6,182 nt of DNA from Bdellovibrionales bacterium. GTDB taxonomy: Bacteria > Bdellovibrionota > Bdellovibrionia > Bdellovibrionales > JAMPXM01. Each line of letters opens with the position of its first letter. Positions within the stretch are counted from its first letter, which is position 1. The stretch is taken from positions 1 through 6,182 of the forward strand of contig SXRI01000258.1 in NCBI GenBank assembly GCA_005793615.1. The letters run 5' to 3'. Below the pieces are notes generated by a model. It ran no database searches. It had not been told where the DNA came from and saw only the letters and a list, made by a program, of their open reading frames with translations. This document shows, piece after piece, positions 1 through 5,752 of the stretch. Both the position numbers and the translations under genes were made by a program.

Positions 1-449
1 AGTGGGATCTTGCTGCGGCCAGTGAACAGGTGCATGCAGTTGAAGCCAACCGCGGCGTCAATGGTATCGATGGTCAGTTGGCCAGTTTCTTGGGCCTTGC
101 ACGCGATGGTGCTGTGGAAAATTGGGCGATCGTCGGTGATCTGACAGCACTCTATGATTTGGCGGCACCTTGGGCCCTCATGCAGGCACGCCCTGAACTC
201 TTGGTGCGCTTGGTGATCATCAATAATGGCGGTGGCAAGATTTTCTCGCGCATTTTCAAGAATGATCTTTTCGAGAATCGTCATCATTTGGATTTCGAGC
301 ACTGGGCGCGCATGTGGAAGCTGGATTATCAGCGTTGGCAGGAGGTTCCCTCAGTCAGTCTCTTGGCTCGGCATCAGGTGATCGAACTGGTGCCTGACGA
401 GGCATCGACCCGTCTTTTTTGGGATCGTTATGATGCACTTTGGGAGTGA
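1..449 (+). CDS. menD: MenD, 2-succinyl-5-enolpyruvyl-6-hydroxy-3-cyclohexene-1-carboxylate synthase, C-terminal part (5' end outside window)
   Basis: The reading frame is open from the left edge (first whole codon at 3) and gives 148 residues, about the last quarter of a MenD of usual length (roughly 550-580). MenD is a cytoplasmic thiamine-diphosphate enzyme that adds decarboxylated 2-oxoglutarate to isochorismate, the first committed step of menaquinone synthesis. The visible part is the C-terminal ThDP-binding domain: ANRGVNGIDG matches ANRGASGIDG of E. coli MenD, GDLTALYDL matches GDLSALYDL, and INNGGGKIFSRI matches the cofactor-loop motif NNNGGQIFSLLP. The FEH in LDFEHWARMW also matches E. 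coli. A GTG at 30 is an internal valine codon and not a start, because homology continues upstream of it. The gene overlaps menH by 20 bases, so the two are probably translationally coupled. No defect is visible in this part; the rest cannot be judged. Confidence 0.95.
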   Translation, partial: WDLAAASEQVHAVEANRGVNGIDGQLASFLGLARDGAVENWAIVGDLTALYDLAAPWALMQARPELLVRLVIINNGGGKIFSRIFKNDLFENRHHLDFEHWARMWKLDYQRWQEVPSVSLLARHQVIELVPDEASTRLFWDRYDALWE

Positions 450-1161
450 ACCGCGAGTTTTCGTGCACGGTTTTCTGGGCCTCGCGACCGATTGGCAGGC
501 GTGGGCCCGCCCGAATCTTGATGTTTCGATCGATCTTTGGTCGATCGCTGCGGCCTACGAATTGGCGCCGTTAGCTGATGCCTTTCAGTTTGCCGCTGAG
601 AAAATCCATGCCGCTTTGCCGAAAAGTGGAAAGACCGTATTGATCGGATATTCACTCGGTGCCCGTTTAGCCATGCACGCGCTGCTTTTGCGGCCGGAGC
701 GTTTTTCCGCTGCGGTTTTCGTTTCGGGCCATCCTGGATTACTCAGTGAGGACGAACGCGCGAAACGCACGCAAAGCGATCGTGAATGGGCAGAGCGGTT
801 TCGCTCGGAACCTTGGTCAGAATTGATGGCGGCTTGGAATGATCAGGCGGTTTTGCGTTCGGCCCGGGCGAATTTAGTTAGTCGCGACGAGCCGACGTTC
901 ACGCGTGAGGCTCTGGCGGTGGCTTTAGAGCGTTGGTCCCTCGGGCGCCAGCGAGATCTACGCCAACAGCTCGCGGTGCTTGATGTTCCGATTTTGCTTT
1001 TGACGGGAGCCGAGGATAAAAAATTCACCGCGCTTAACTTGGAATGGATGAAAAATCTGGCGCCCGCCAAAATCCAACATCGAATTGTGCCTGAGGCAGG
1101 GCATCGCGTGCCCTGGGAGCAGCCACAGAACTTCGTTGAAGCTCTTCAGGGTTTCTGCTAG
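430..1161 (+). CDS. menH: MenH, SHCHC synthase (alpha/beta hydrolase fold)
   Basis: This 243-residue protein is close to the usual MenH length (about 250). MenH removes pyruvate from SEPHCHC to give SHCHC, the second step of the pathway, in the cytoplasm. The alpha/beta-hydrolase features are in order: the oxyanion segment HGFLG (14-18), the nucleophile elbow GYSLGAR with Ser75, the acid GAEDKKF with Asp196, and PEAGHR with His225. MenH-specific features are GHPGL (100-104), followed by EWAERF whose Arg123 lines up with the substrate-binding arginine of E. coli (WAQRF). The GAEDKKF motif corresponds to E. coli GERDSKF, which argues for MenH over a generic hydrolase. The E. coli motif GHNAH is GHRVP here, so the position after His differs. 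Translation starts inside menD; two adjacent ATGs (430 and 433) follow a weak GGGA at 421-424, and either could be used. A 41-base gap separates the stop from the menB start. Confidence 0.93.
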   Translation: MMHFGSEPRVFVHGFLGLATDWQAWARPNLDVSIDLWSIAAAYELAPLADAFQFAAEKIHAALPKSGKTVLIGYSLGARLAMHALLLRPERFSAAVFVSGHPGLLSEDERAKRTQSDREWAERFRSEPWSELMAAWNDQAVLRSARANLVSRDEPTFTREALAVALERWSLGRQRDLRQQLAVLDVPILLLTGAEDKKFTALNLEWMKNLAPAKIQHRIVPEAGHRVPWEQPQNFVEALQGFC

Positions 1162-1191
1162 ACGATTGACTCAATCCCAAAAGTTATTAAC

Positions 1192-1195
1192 GAGG
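1192..1195 (+). promoter_or_regulatory. Ribosome binding site that fixes the menB start at 1203
   Basis: GAGG lies 7 bases before the ATG at 1203. An in-frame GTG at 1197 would be only one base from this site, too close to be initiated from it, so the ATG is preferred and two residues are dropped from the longest reading. Confidence 0.75.
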
Positions 1196-1202
1196 TGTGT
1201 CT

Positions 1203-2078
1203 ATGGCGGCATCAATCGACCCCCAAGCAGGAAAAACCAATCCCCAAGCGGCTGAACTCCCAATCAAATGGACGGCGCTGAAAACGTTTGAAGACATAAA
1301 ACTCGAGGTGAGCGACGACGGGATTGCGAAAGTTACGATCAATCGGCCTGAGGTCCGCAATGCATTTCGCCCGCAGACGGTCGAAGAATTGCTTCAGGCC
1401 TTTGCCATATGCCGCGATGAATCTTCTGTCGGCGTCGTGATTCTCACTGGCGAGGGCGACTTGGCTTTCTGCTCAGGCGGCGACCAGCGTGTGCGTGGCG
1501 AAGGCGGCTATGTTGGCAAAGACGGAATTCCACGCCTCAACGTACTCGACCTGCAGAAGGCGATCCGTTCGTTACCGAAGCCAGTCGTGGCGATGGTGGC
1601 CGGCTATGCGGTCGGTGGTGGGCATGTCTTGCACGTGGTCTGTGATTTGACAATTGCCGCTGACAACGCTCGCTTTGGACAAACCGGCCCGAAAGTCGGC
1701 TCTTTTGATGGGGGCTTAGGCTCAAGCTATTTAGCGCGCATCGTGGGTCAGAAAAAAGCTCGCGAAATTTGGTACCTCTGCCGGCAGTATGATGCGGCTC
1801 AAGCACTGGAAATGGGATTGGTTAACACGGTCGTGCCACTCGCGGATCTTGAAAAAGAAACGGTAAAATGGTGCCGAGAGATCCTCGGGCACTCGCCGTT
1901 GGCTCTGCGTTGTTTGAAGTCCGCTCTTAACGCTGATTGTGACGGTCAAATTGGTTTACTTGATTTTGCTGGCAACGCCACCCTTCTCTATTATCTCTCG
2001 GAAGAGGCAAGAGAGGGTAAGACCGCTTACCTGGAAAAACGCGCCCCTGACTTTGATCGTTTTGGCAGGTTTCCCTGA
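1203..2078 (+). CDS. menB: MenB, 1,4-dihydroxy-2-naphthoyl-CoA synthase, type I (bicarbonate-dependent)
   Basis: The protein has 291 residues, against 285 in E. coli. MenB is a cytoplasmic crotonase-fold enzyme that closes the second ring by Dieckmann-type condensation of OSB-CoA to DHNA-CoA. Numbered from the ATG at 1203, the CoA and oxyanion loops are AFCSGGDQ (88-95) and GYAVGGGHVLH (starting near 134), and the active-site strand is GQTGPKVGSFDGG. In that strand Gly162 lines up with Gly156 of E. coli, where bicarbonate acts as base; type II enzymes carry Asp there (as in QTD of M. tuberculosis). Asp169 matches the conserved catalytic Asp of SFDGG. The segments REIWYLCRQYDAAQALEMG and NTVVPLADLEKETVKWCRE are nearly identical to E. 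coli. The first 20 or so residues are a variable, probably flexible Pro/Gln/Ala-rich leader. The stop TGA overlaps the menA ATG by one base (TGATG), a typical coupling arrangement. Confidence 0.97.
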   Translation: MAASIDPQAGKTNPQAAELPIKWTALKTFEDIKLEVSDDGIAKVTINRPEVRNAFRPQTVEELLQAFAICRDESSVGVVILTGEGDLAFCSGGDQRVRGEGGYVGKDGIPRLNVLDLQKAIRSLPKPVVAMVAGYAVGGGHVLHVVCDLTIAADNARFGQTGPKVGSFDGGLGSSYLARIVGQKKAREIWYLCRQYDAAQALEMGLVNTVVPLADLEKETVKWCREILGHSPLALRCLKSALNADCDGQIGLLDFAGNATLLYYLSEEAREGKTAYLEKRAPDFDRFGRFP

Positions 2079-3004
2079 TGTCTTCGACTACTGCGGTTCA
2101 TAGTTCTTTGGGTCTTGGCGCCATCAGACCGTGGATCATGGCGCTTCGGCCGAAGACTTTATCGGCCGCTGTTGTCCCGGTGATTGTAGGTAGTGCTCTG
2201 GTTAAACATGAAGGCTTACCTGTCTTGTGGTGGGTTTCAGTCTGCGCTTTGATGGCCTCAGTCTTTATTCAGATCGGTACGAATCTGGTCAATGATGCCA
2301 TCGACTTTAAGAAGGGTGCGGACACCGCGAACCGTATTGGCCCGCAGCGTGTAACTCAGAGCGGGCTTCTAACGTATAAACAAGTTATGATTGGTGCTGG
2401 CCTTTGCTTTGCGATTGCCTTTGCGTTCGGCATCCCTTTGGTGATTCAGGGAGGTTGGCCGATCGTGGTGATTGGTTTGGCATCATTAGTTTTGGGTTAC
2501 GCCTATACCGGTGGCCCGTTTCCGTTGGCCTATCTTGGCTTGGGCGATCTCTTCGTGATTTTGTTCTTTGGTCTGATTGCGGTCGGCGGAACTTTCTTTC
2601 TTCACACTCACGCTTTGACGGTGTCGGCTTTGGTGGCGGGTTTACAGGTGGGTTGCTTGGCCACGGTTCTGATTGCGATCAATAATTTTCGCGATTCTCC
2701 AGAGGATGGCAAAGTGGGCAAGCGAACTCTGGCTGTTCGCTTCGGCCCGCAATTCGCGCGGCTCGAGATTTTGATTTTAACGGCGGTGCCTTTTTTGCTT
2801 GGCACCTATTGGGCGAGGTTTGGTCCTCTGAACGCCGGTCTGCTTCCGATTTTAGGCGTGCCACTGGCGCGACGGATTCTTACGGGTGTCTTCAAAAATG
2901 ATCCCAGCCCGCTCTATAATAAGTTTCTTGCCATGGCCGGCGCGTTGCAATTGATTTTCGGGATGGGCCTGGCTTTGGGTCTGGTTTCATCGTTGGGTTT
3001 GTAG
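2078..3004 (+). CDS. menA: MenA, 1,4-dihydroxy-2-naphthoate polyprenyltransferase
   Basis: MenA is an inner-membrane UbiA-family prenyltransferase that joins a polyprenyl chain to DHNA with loss of CO2, giving demethylmenaquinone. The 308-residue length is normal. The N-terminal RPWIMALRPKTLSAAVVPV is typical of MenA. The two Asp-rich diphosphate/Mg motifs are both intact: NDAIDFKKGAD (72-82, with Asp73 and Asp76) and NNFRDSPEDGKVGKRTLAV (202-220, with Asp206 and Asp210). The second motif, ending in GKRTLAVRFG, separates MenA from UbiA and heme O synthase. Several hydrophobic helices lie at about 28-42, 49-66, 103-123, 127-143, 156-176, 184-201, 229-245 and 284-305, consistent with eight or nine membrane spans. 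It begins one base inside menB and ends with TAG directly before the menC start, in the same reading frame as menC. In E. coli menA is unlinked to the other men genes, so its position here is distinctive. Confidence 0.96.
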   Translation: MSSTTAVHSSLGLGAIRPWIMALRPKTLSAAVVPVIVGSALVKHEGLPVLWWVSVCALMASVFIQIGTNLVNDAIDFKKGADTANRIGPQRVTQSGLLTYKQVMIGAGLCFAIAFAFGIPLVIQGGWPIVVIGLASLVLGYAYTGGPFPLAYLGLGDLFVILFFGLIAVGGTFFLHTHALTVSALVAGLQVGCLATVLIAINNFRDSPEDGKVGKRTLAVRFGPQFARLEILILTAVPFLLGTYWARFGPLNAGLLPILGVPLARRILTGVFKNDPSPLYNKFLAMAGALQLIFGMGLALGLVSSLGL

Positions 3005-4000
3005 TTGGAACAACGAATATGGGTGTCGCACTATGTTTTGCGGTCTAGGCGTCCGTTAAGCGCGTTGAGCTCAAGCGCGACAGAGCGTCACGGTGCTCTT
3101 TTGCGAATCGAGACCGATGCGGGTGTCGGTTACAGTGATTTACATCCGTGGTTCGAGCTCGGCGATCAAAATCTAAGTATACAACTGAAAGCACTAACTT
3201 CAGGTAAACCTTTATCATTGGGCGCGCGTTCGCTAGAACTCGCGGAACTTGATCGCCAGGCCCGTAACCTTGGTCAAAGCGCCTTTGCGGGACTACCGCT
3301 ACCGCCTGGCAATCACCGCCTTATAATCGACCGAGAATTGGAGCTGAATGGCAATGCGGGTGCGGAATATCTACAGCAGTTGCTGACCACTGGCGTTCAA
3401 ACCTTGAAGCTGAAGCTGGGATCGGATTGGCGACGCGAGGCCGTCTTTTTGATGGATTGTGAAGCGCGCCTGCAGAGTTTTCGCTTACGTTTGGATTTCA
3501 ATGGTCAATTGGGGCGAGATGAGTTTTTAGCATTTCTCGAAGCGCTGCCAGTCTCTCTACGTGAGACCATAGAGTTTATCGAAGATCCGATCCCCTTAGA
3601 GGTAAATGGTTGGAATGAGCTTGTAGAGCGCAGTTCAGCAACACTTGCTCTCGATCGCGGCAGTGAAAATTTGGCGGCTCATGCCCCGTGGATGATTTGG
3701 AAACCTGCGGTGCAGAAACCTGAAATCGCTCGCCGGCGGGCGTCGATGGGTTCTAAGATTTGCGTGACGAGTTACCTTGACCACCCCGTCGGGCAAGTGG
3801 ACGCGATGCTTGAAGCCGCACGCCTGATGAGTTCCGGAGTTGCACTTGAGATCGGCGGCCTGGCGTCACATTTCAGTTATGAGGCCAATGAATTTTCCGA
3901 GTCGCTGAGTTGTCATGGCGGGAAGGTTTTGCCTGCACCGGGAACCGGAATTGGTTTTGATGAACTGCTGGCTGCTCAGGATTGGCAGGAGCTCAAATGA
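3005..4000 (+). CDS. menC: MenC, o-succinylbenzoate synthase (enolase superfamily), probable TTG start
   Basis: MenC dehydrates SHCHC to o-succinylbenzoate in the cytoplasm with Mg2+. The 331-residue protein has all the catalytic and metal positions of the enolase-superfamily barrel: TLKLKLG with Lys135 and Lys137 (KxK), RLDFNGQ with Asp164 and Asn166, IEDP with Glu193, LALDRG with Asp217, and MIWKPAV with Lys233. These line up with Lys131/133, Asp161, Asn163, Glu190, Asp213 and Lys235 of E. coli MenC. The N-terminal cap is short, but the strand ALLRIETDAGVGYSDLHP is recognisable. The start is the weakest part. The open frame begins immediately after the menA TAG, and the first usable codons are TTG at 3005 and GTG at 3023, neither with a good ribosome binding site; no ATG is in frame. 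TTG is chosen because it keeps the first strand. Coupling to menA termination is the likely initiation route. The 3' end overlaps menE by ATGA. Confidence 0.92.
   Translation: MEQRIWVSHYVLRSRRPLSALSSSATERHGALLRIETDAGVGYSDLHPWFELGDQNLSIQLKALTSGKPLSLGARSLELAELDRQARNLGQSAFAGLPLPPGNHRLIIDRELELNGNAGAEYLQQLLTTGVQTLKLKLGSDWRREAVFLMDCEARLQSFRLRLDFNGQLGRDEFLAFLEALPVSLRETIEFIEDPIPLEVNGWNELVERSSATLALDRGSENLAAHAPWMIWKPAVQKPEIARRRASMGSKICVTSYLDHPVGQVDAMLEAARLMSSGVALEIGGLASHFSYEANEFSESLSCHGGKVLPAPGTGIGFDELLAAQDWQELK
3987..3991 (+). promoter_or_regulatory. Strong ribosome binding site for menE inside menC
   Basis: AGGAG stands 5 bases before the ATG at 3997. It decides the menE start: an in-frame TTG at 3982 lies upstream of this site and has no comparable signal of its own. 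Confidence 0.8.
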
Positions 4001-5157
4001 TCTCGTTGTCGTCACGTGAGAACCAACTCCTTCTCAATCCACGAATGTCTTCAGGGGAACGCGCGGTTTTTGAAGAGGCTTGGCGCGATTTGATCCAGCG
4101 GCGCTTTCGTGAGCGCGTTGGGATCGCAACCTCGGGATCGAGCGGTAACGGTGCGGGGCGTTTGATTATTTTGTCGCAAACGGCTCTGGAGTGTAGTGCT
4201 CAGGCTGTGAATCAGCGTCTGGCTTCTGACGCCCGCGACGTATGGTTTAAGGTTTTACCTGATTTTCACGTCGGTGGTTTGGGAATCAAAATCCGCGCGA
4301 AGCTTTCTGGGGCGCGTGTTATTGAAAGCCCCGCATTGCTCAGTGGGCAAGTGCCTTCGTGGAATGTGCATGAGTTTTGGCGCGAGCTTGGAACGAGCGC
4401 GGCAACTCTGGTGTCGCTGGTGCCGACTCAGATTTTTGATCTGGTTCGCAATCAATTGAGGGCGCCCGATTCGTTGCGTGCTGTAGTGGTTGGTGGCGGT
4501 CGGCTGGAGCCCGGTTTGTTGGCAGAGGGCGTGAGGCTTGGTTGGCCGCTCTTGGTGAGCTATGGGTTAACGGAGTGTTCCTCGCAGGTGGCAACGGCGA
4601 TGGCGCCGGGTAAGTCGCAATTGCGACCATTAGCTCATGTACGTTTGCGAATTGGCGCCGATGATTGTCTCGAGATTCAGAGCGGAGCACTTTTATCGGG
4701 GCAAATTCGCTTTTCTCCAGCGACGGGAGAGGCTGTATTCGAGGAATTCGCTCCAGGCAGTTGGTTTCGTTGTGAGGATCGTGCCCGACTTGATGCTGAT
4801 GGAGTGCTCACGGTAATCGGGCGGGTTGGGGACTTTGTGAAGATTGGTGGCGAGGGCGTGGTGCTCAGTCGTCTAGAAGAAGTCTTACAACGACTGTGTT
4901 TCGAAACAGACTTTACTGGCGATGCTGCGGTGCTCGCTGCTGCCGATGAGCGCCTGGGGGCGGTGATTGTGTTGCTGGCGAGTGGGGACAAACTGGCCGC
5001 AAACAAATTGCGAGATCGATTCAATCAAGCGGTCATGCCTTTTGAGCGAATCCGAGAACTATATCATCTCGAAGAACTACCCAGGTCACCTCTGGGAAAG
5101 CTCTTGCGGCAGCAAGCCATGGCCCTTACGGGGCGGCTAGAAGTGCCTATAATTTAG
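3997..5157 (+). CDS. menE: MenE-type o-succinylbenzoate-CoA ligase, short N-terminus
   Basis: MenE adenylates o-succinylbenzoate with ATP and transfers it to CoA, making the MenB substrate. From the ATG at 3997 the protein has 386 residues. ANL-superfamily motifs appear in order: the phosphate loop TSGSSG (45-50), LPDFHVGGLGI (87-97), VVVGGGRL (163-170), SYGLTECSS (188-196), RCEDRARLDADG (258-269) with Asp261 for ribose binding, the hinge region GRVGDF (275-280), GGEG (284-287), and PRSPLGK with Lys368, the C-terminal catalytic lysine. LVPTQIFDLV matches LVPTQLWRLL of E. coli. Two things are odd. Only about 44 residues precede the phosphate loop, against about 120 in E. coli MenE, so most of the first N-terminal subdomain is absent. 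The usual Lys of TSGTTGxPK is also missing, replaced by TSGSSGNGAGRLI. Operon position and motif match make MenE the best call; substrate specificity is inferred from context. Confidence 0.88.
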   Translation: MISLSSRENQLLLNPRMSSGERAVFEEAWRDLIQRRFRERVGIATSGSSGNGAGRLIILSQTALECSAQAVNQRLASDARDVWFKVLPDFHVGGLGIKIRAKLSGARVIESPALLSGQVPSWNVHEFWRELGTSAATLVSLVPTQIFDLVRNQLRAPDSLRAVVVGGGRLEPGLLAEGVRLGWPLLVSYGLTECSSQVATAMAPGKSQLRPLAHVRLRIGADDCLEIQSGALLSGQIRFSPATGEAVFEEFAPGSWFRCEDRARLDADGVLTVIGRVGDFVKIGGEGVVLSRLEEVLQRLCFETDFTGDAAVLAAADERLGAVIVLLASGDKLAANKLRDRFNQAVMPFERIRELYHLEELPRSPLGKLLRQQAMALTGRLEVPII

Positions 5158-5160
5158 GCT

Positions 5161-5181
5161 GTTTTCTGGGCGTGAGAAAAC
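5161..5181 (+). terminator. Hairpin just after menE, possible weak operon terminator
   Basis: GTTTTCT (5161-5167) and AGAAAAC (5175-5181) form a perfect 7-bp stem with a 7-base loop, three bases after the menE stop. The stem is AT-rich and no T-run follows it, so it is not a textbook Rho-independent terminator. It could instead protect the 3' end of the transcript. Confidence 0.3.
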
Positions 5182-5218
5182 TTGCCGCTTGCCCTATTGA
5201 CCAAGATGGTCACGGCAA
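5182..5218 (+). repeat. Second imperfect hairpin between menE and the next gene
   Basis: TTGCCG (5182-5187) can pair with CGGCAA (5213-5218), and inside it TGACC (5198-5202) with GGTCA (5208-5212) around the loop AAGAT. The two stems stack directly on the right side; a 10-base bulge (5188-5197) lies on the left. Eleven base pairs follow the first hairpin without a gap, so the pair may act together at the operon end. No T-run follows directly; the nearest is at 5243-5248. Confidence 0.35.
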
Positions 5219-5236
5219 CTAAGCTCACTTCACGTT

Positions 5237-5266
5237 TTGACATTTTTTGTAAGCTACGAATAAAAA
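5237..5266 (+). promoter_or_regulatory. Sigma-70-type promoter for the secreted-protein gene
   Basis: A perfect -35 box TTGACA (5237-5242) is followed after 18 bases by TAAAAA (5261-5266), which matches four of six bases of the -10 consensus. Transcription would begin near 5273, giving a leader of about 15 bases before the ATG at 5288. This would make the downstream gene independent of the men operon. Confidence 0.55.
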
Positions 5267-5276
5267 CCCGAAAATC

Positions 5277-5281
5277 GGTGG
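5277..5281 (+). promoter_or_regulatory. Ribosome binding site of the secreted-protein gene
   Basis: GGTGG lies 6 bases before the ATG at 5288 and 9 before a second ATG at 5291, so it does not separate the two starts. It is a weak match to the Shine-Dalgarno consensus. A small 4-bp stem (CCGA 5268-5271 with TCGG 5275-5278) partly covers it. Confidence 0.45.
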
Positions 5282-5287
5282 TTATCG

Positions 5288-5674
5288 ATGATGGCGCTGC
5301 GCACTTTGAAATTTTTGGTCTTGACCCTGGTTTTGGCTTCGACGGGCCTTTTCGCTTTTGAAAAGACAGCGAATGCTTCGGTCTTGCTCGGGATGCTTTT
5401 CAACGAAGTAAACGATATCCATGTTTTTAAGCGTCCCGACGGTCGGCCGACCGTGGTGGTACAGGGGCGGGCATGGGGCTGGTATCATCACGTGACATTT
5501 CCGGCGGCAGATAACACGGGTAAACAGTGTATGCAGAAGTTTGTCGATCACATCAGCAGTGGTGGAAATAAACAAGTACAGTTTGGTGGCTACAGTGCTG
5601 GCCAAGTCGTTGATCAGCCGACACGCACGACACGTACCGAGTTCTCAGTGATCACTGAGTGCTACTTCCGGTAG
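5288..5674 (+). CDS. Small exported protein of unknown function, two cysteines
   Basis: I do not recognise the family. The 128-residue product begins with a classic signal peptide: charged start (Arg5, Lys8), hydrophobic core LVLTLVLAST with neighbours (about 9-23), and a signal peptidase I type site ANA before Ser31. There is no lipobox cysteine. The mature part of about 98 residues has just two cysteines, Cys81 and Cys125, which could form a disulfide in the periplasm; Cys125 is in the last four residues. It contains short beta-like stretches (IHVFKRP, PTVVVQGRAWGWYHHVTF, KQVQFGGYS, TEFSVITECYF) with aromatic clusters, suggesting a small beta-rich fold. No transmembrane segment follows the signal. 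It has its own promoter and is separated by 130 bases from menE, so a link to menaquinone is not indicated. The start at 5288 or 5291 cannot be told apart. Confidence 0.8.
   Translation: MMALRTLKFLVLTLVLASTGLFAFEKTANASVLLGMLFNEVNDIHVFKRPDGRPTVVVQGRAWGWYHHVTFPAADNTGKQCMQKFVDHISSGGNKQVQFGGYSAGQVVDQPTRTTRTEFSVITECYFR
5644..5659. repeat. Perfect 16-bp palindrome in the 3' end of the secreted-protein gene
   Basis: CTCAGTGATCACTGAG reads the same on both strands, with no central spacer. It lies in the codons for Ser-Val-Ile-Thr-Glu near the C-terminus, 13 bases before the stop codon. It could be a protein binding site or simply a coding coincidence. As RNA it has no free loop, so it would form only a short hairpin. 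Confidence 0.6.
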
Positions 5675-5681
5675 AGTTATT

Positions 5682-5706
5682 TTTCGAACCCTGGTCAATT
5701 TCGAAA
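5682..5706. repeat. Inverted repeat between the convergent genes
   Basis: TTTCGAA (5682-5688) and TTCGAAA (5700-5706) can form a 7-bp stem around an 11-base loop. It lies between two converging genes, where a two-way terminator would be expected, but there is no T-run on the exit side in either direction and the stem is AT-rich, so terminator function is uncertain. Confidence 0.35.
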
Positions 5707-5752
5707 GCCAGTTGCGAAAGCCAGTTGCGAAATTCAGTTGCGAAATACTGAC
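5701..5752. repeat. 13-bp tandem repeat, about 3.5 copies
   Basis: Units run 5701-5713, 5714-5726, 5727-5739 and 5740-5752. The first two differ only at their first base (T or G, then CGAAAGCCAGTT). The third (GCGAAATTCAGTT) differs from the second at two positions. The fourth shares only its first seven bases plus scattered matches. The array starts between the convergent genes and covers the last codons and stop of the DUF1232 gene. This looks like replication slippage. Confidence 0.8.

Noticed and set aside
414..424. T-run followed by GGG near the menD/menH overlap as a frameshift site
   Set aside because: Both proteins are complete in their own frames and end or begin normally; the GGGA is better explained as part of a weak ribosome binding site.
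527..547. CGATCGA ... TCGATCG inverted repeat in menH
   Set aside because: It lies in well-conserved coding sequence, and GATCG words are frequent throughout the window; nothing supports a regulatory role.
1164..1190. Inverted repeat GATTGACTCAATC (1164-1176) and a promoter-like TTGACT with TATTAA between menH and menB
   Set aside because: The spacing between the two boxes is only 12 bases, too short for a sigma-70 promoter, and the 6-bp arms with a one-base centre are common by chance in a short AT-rich gap.
1197..1199. GTG as menB start
   Set aside because: It is one base from the GAGG motif, while the ATG at 1203 has ideal spacing.
3982..3984. TTG as menE start
   Set aside because: It lies upstream of the AGGAG at 3987-3991, which is correctly placed for the ATG at 3997.
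4340..5024. Two long open frames of about 115 codons on the - strand within menE (4340-4690 and 4677-5024)
   Set aside because: They are antisense to a well-supported gene, have low-complexity Ser/Pro/Arg/Ala-rich products typical of shadow frames, and show no recognisable domain.
5282..5605. Open frame of 107 codons on the - strand opposite the exported-protein gene
   Set aside because: The + strand frame has a signal peptide, promoter and ribosome binding site; the antisense product has no such support.
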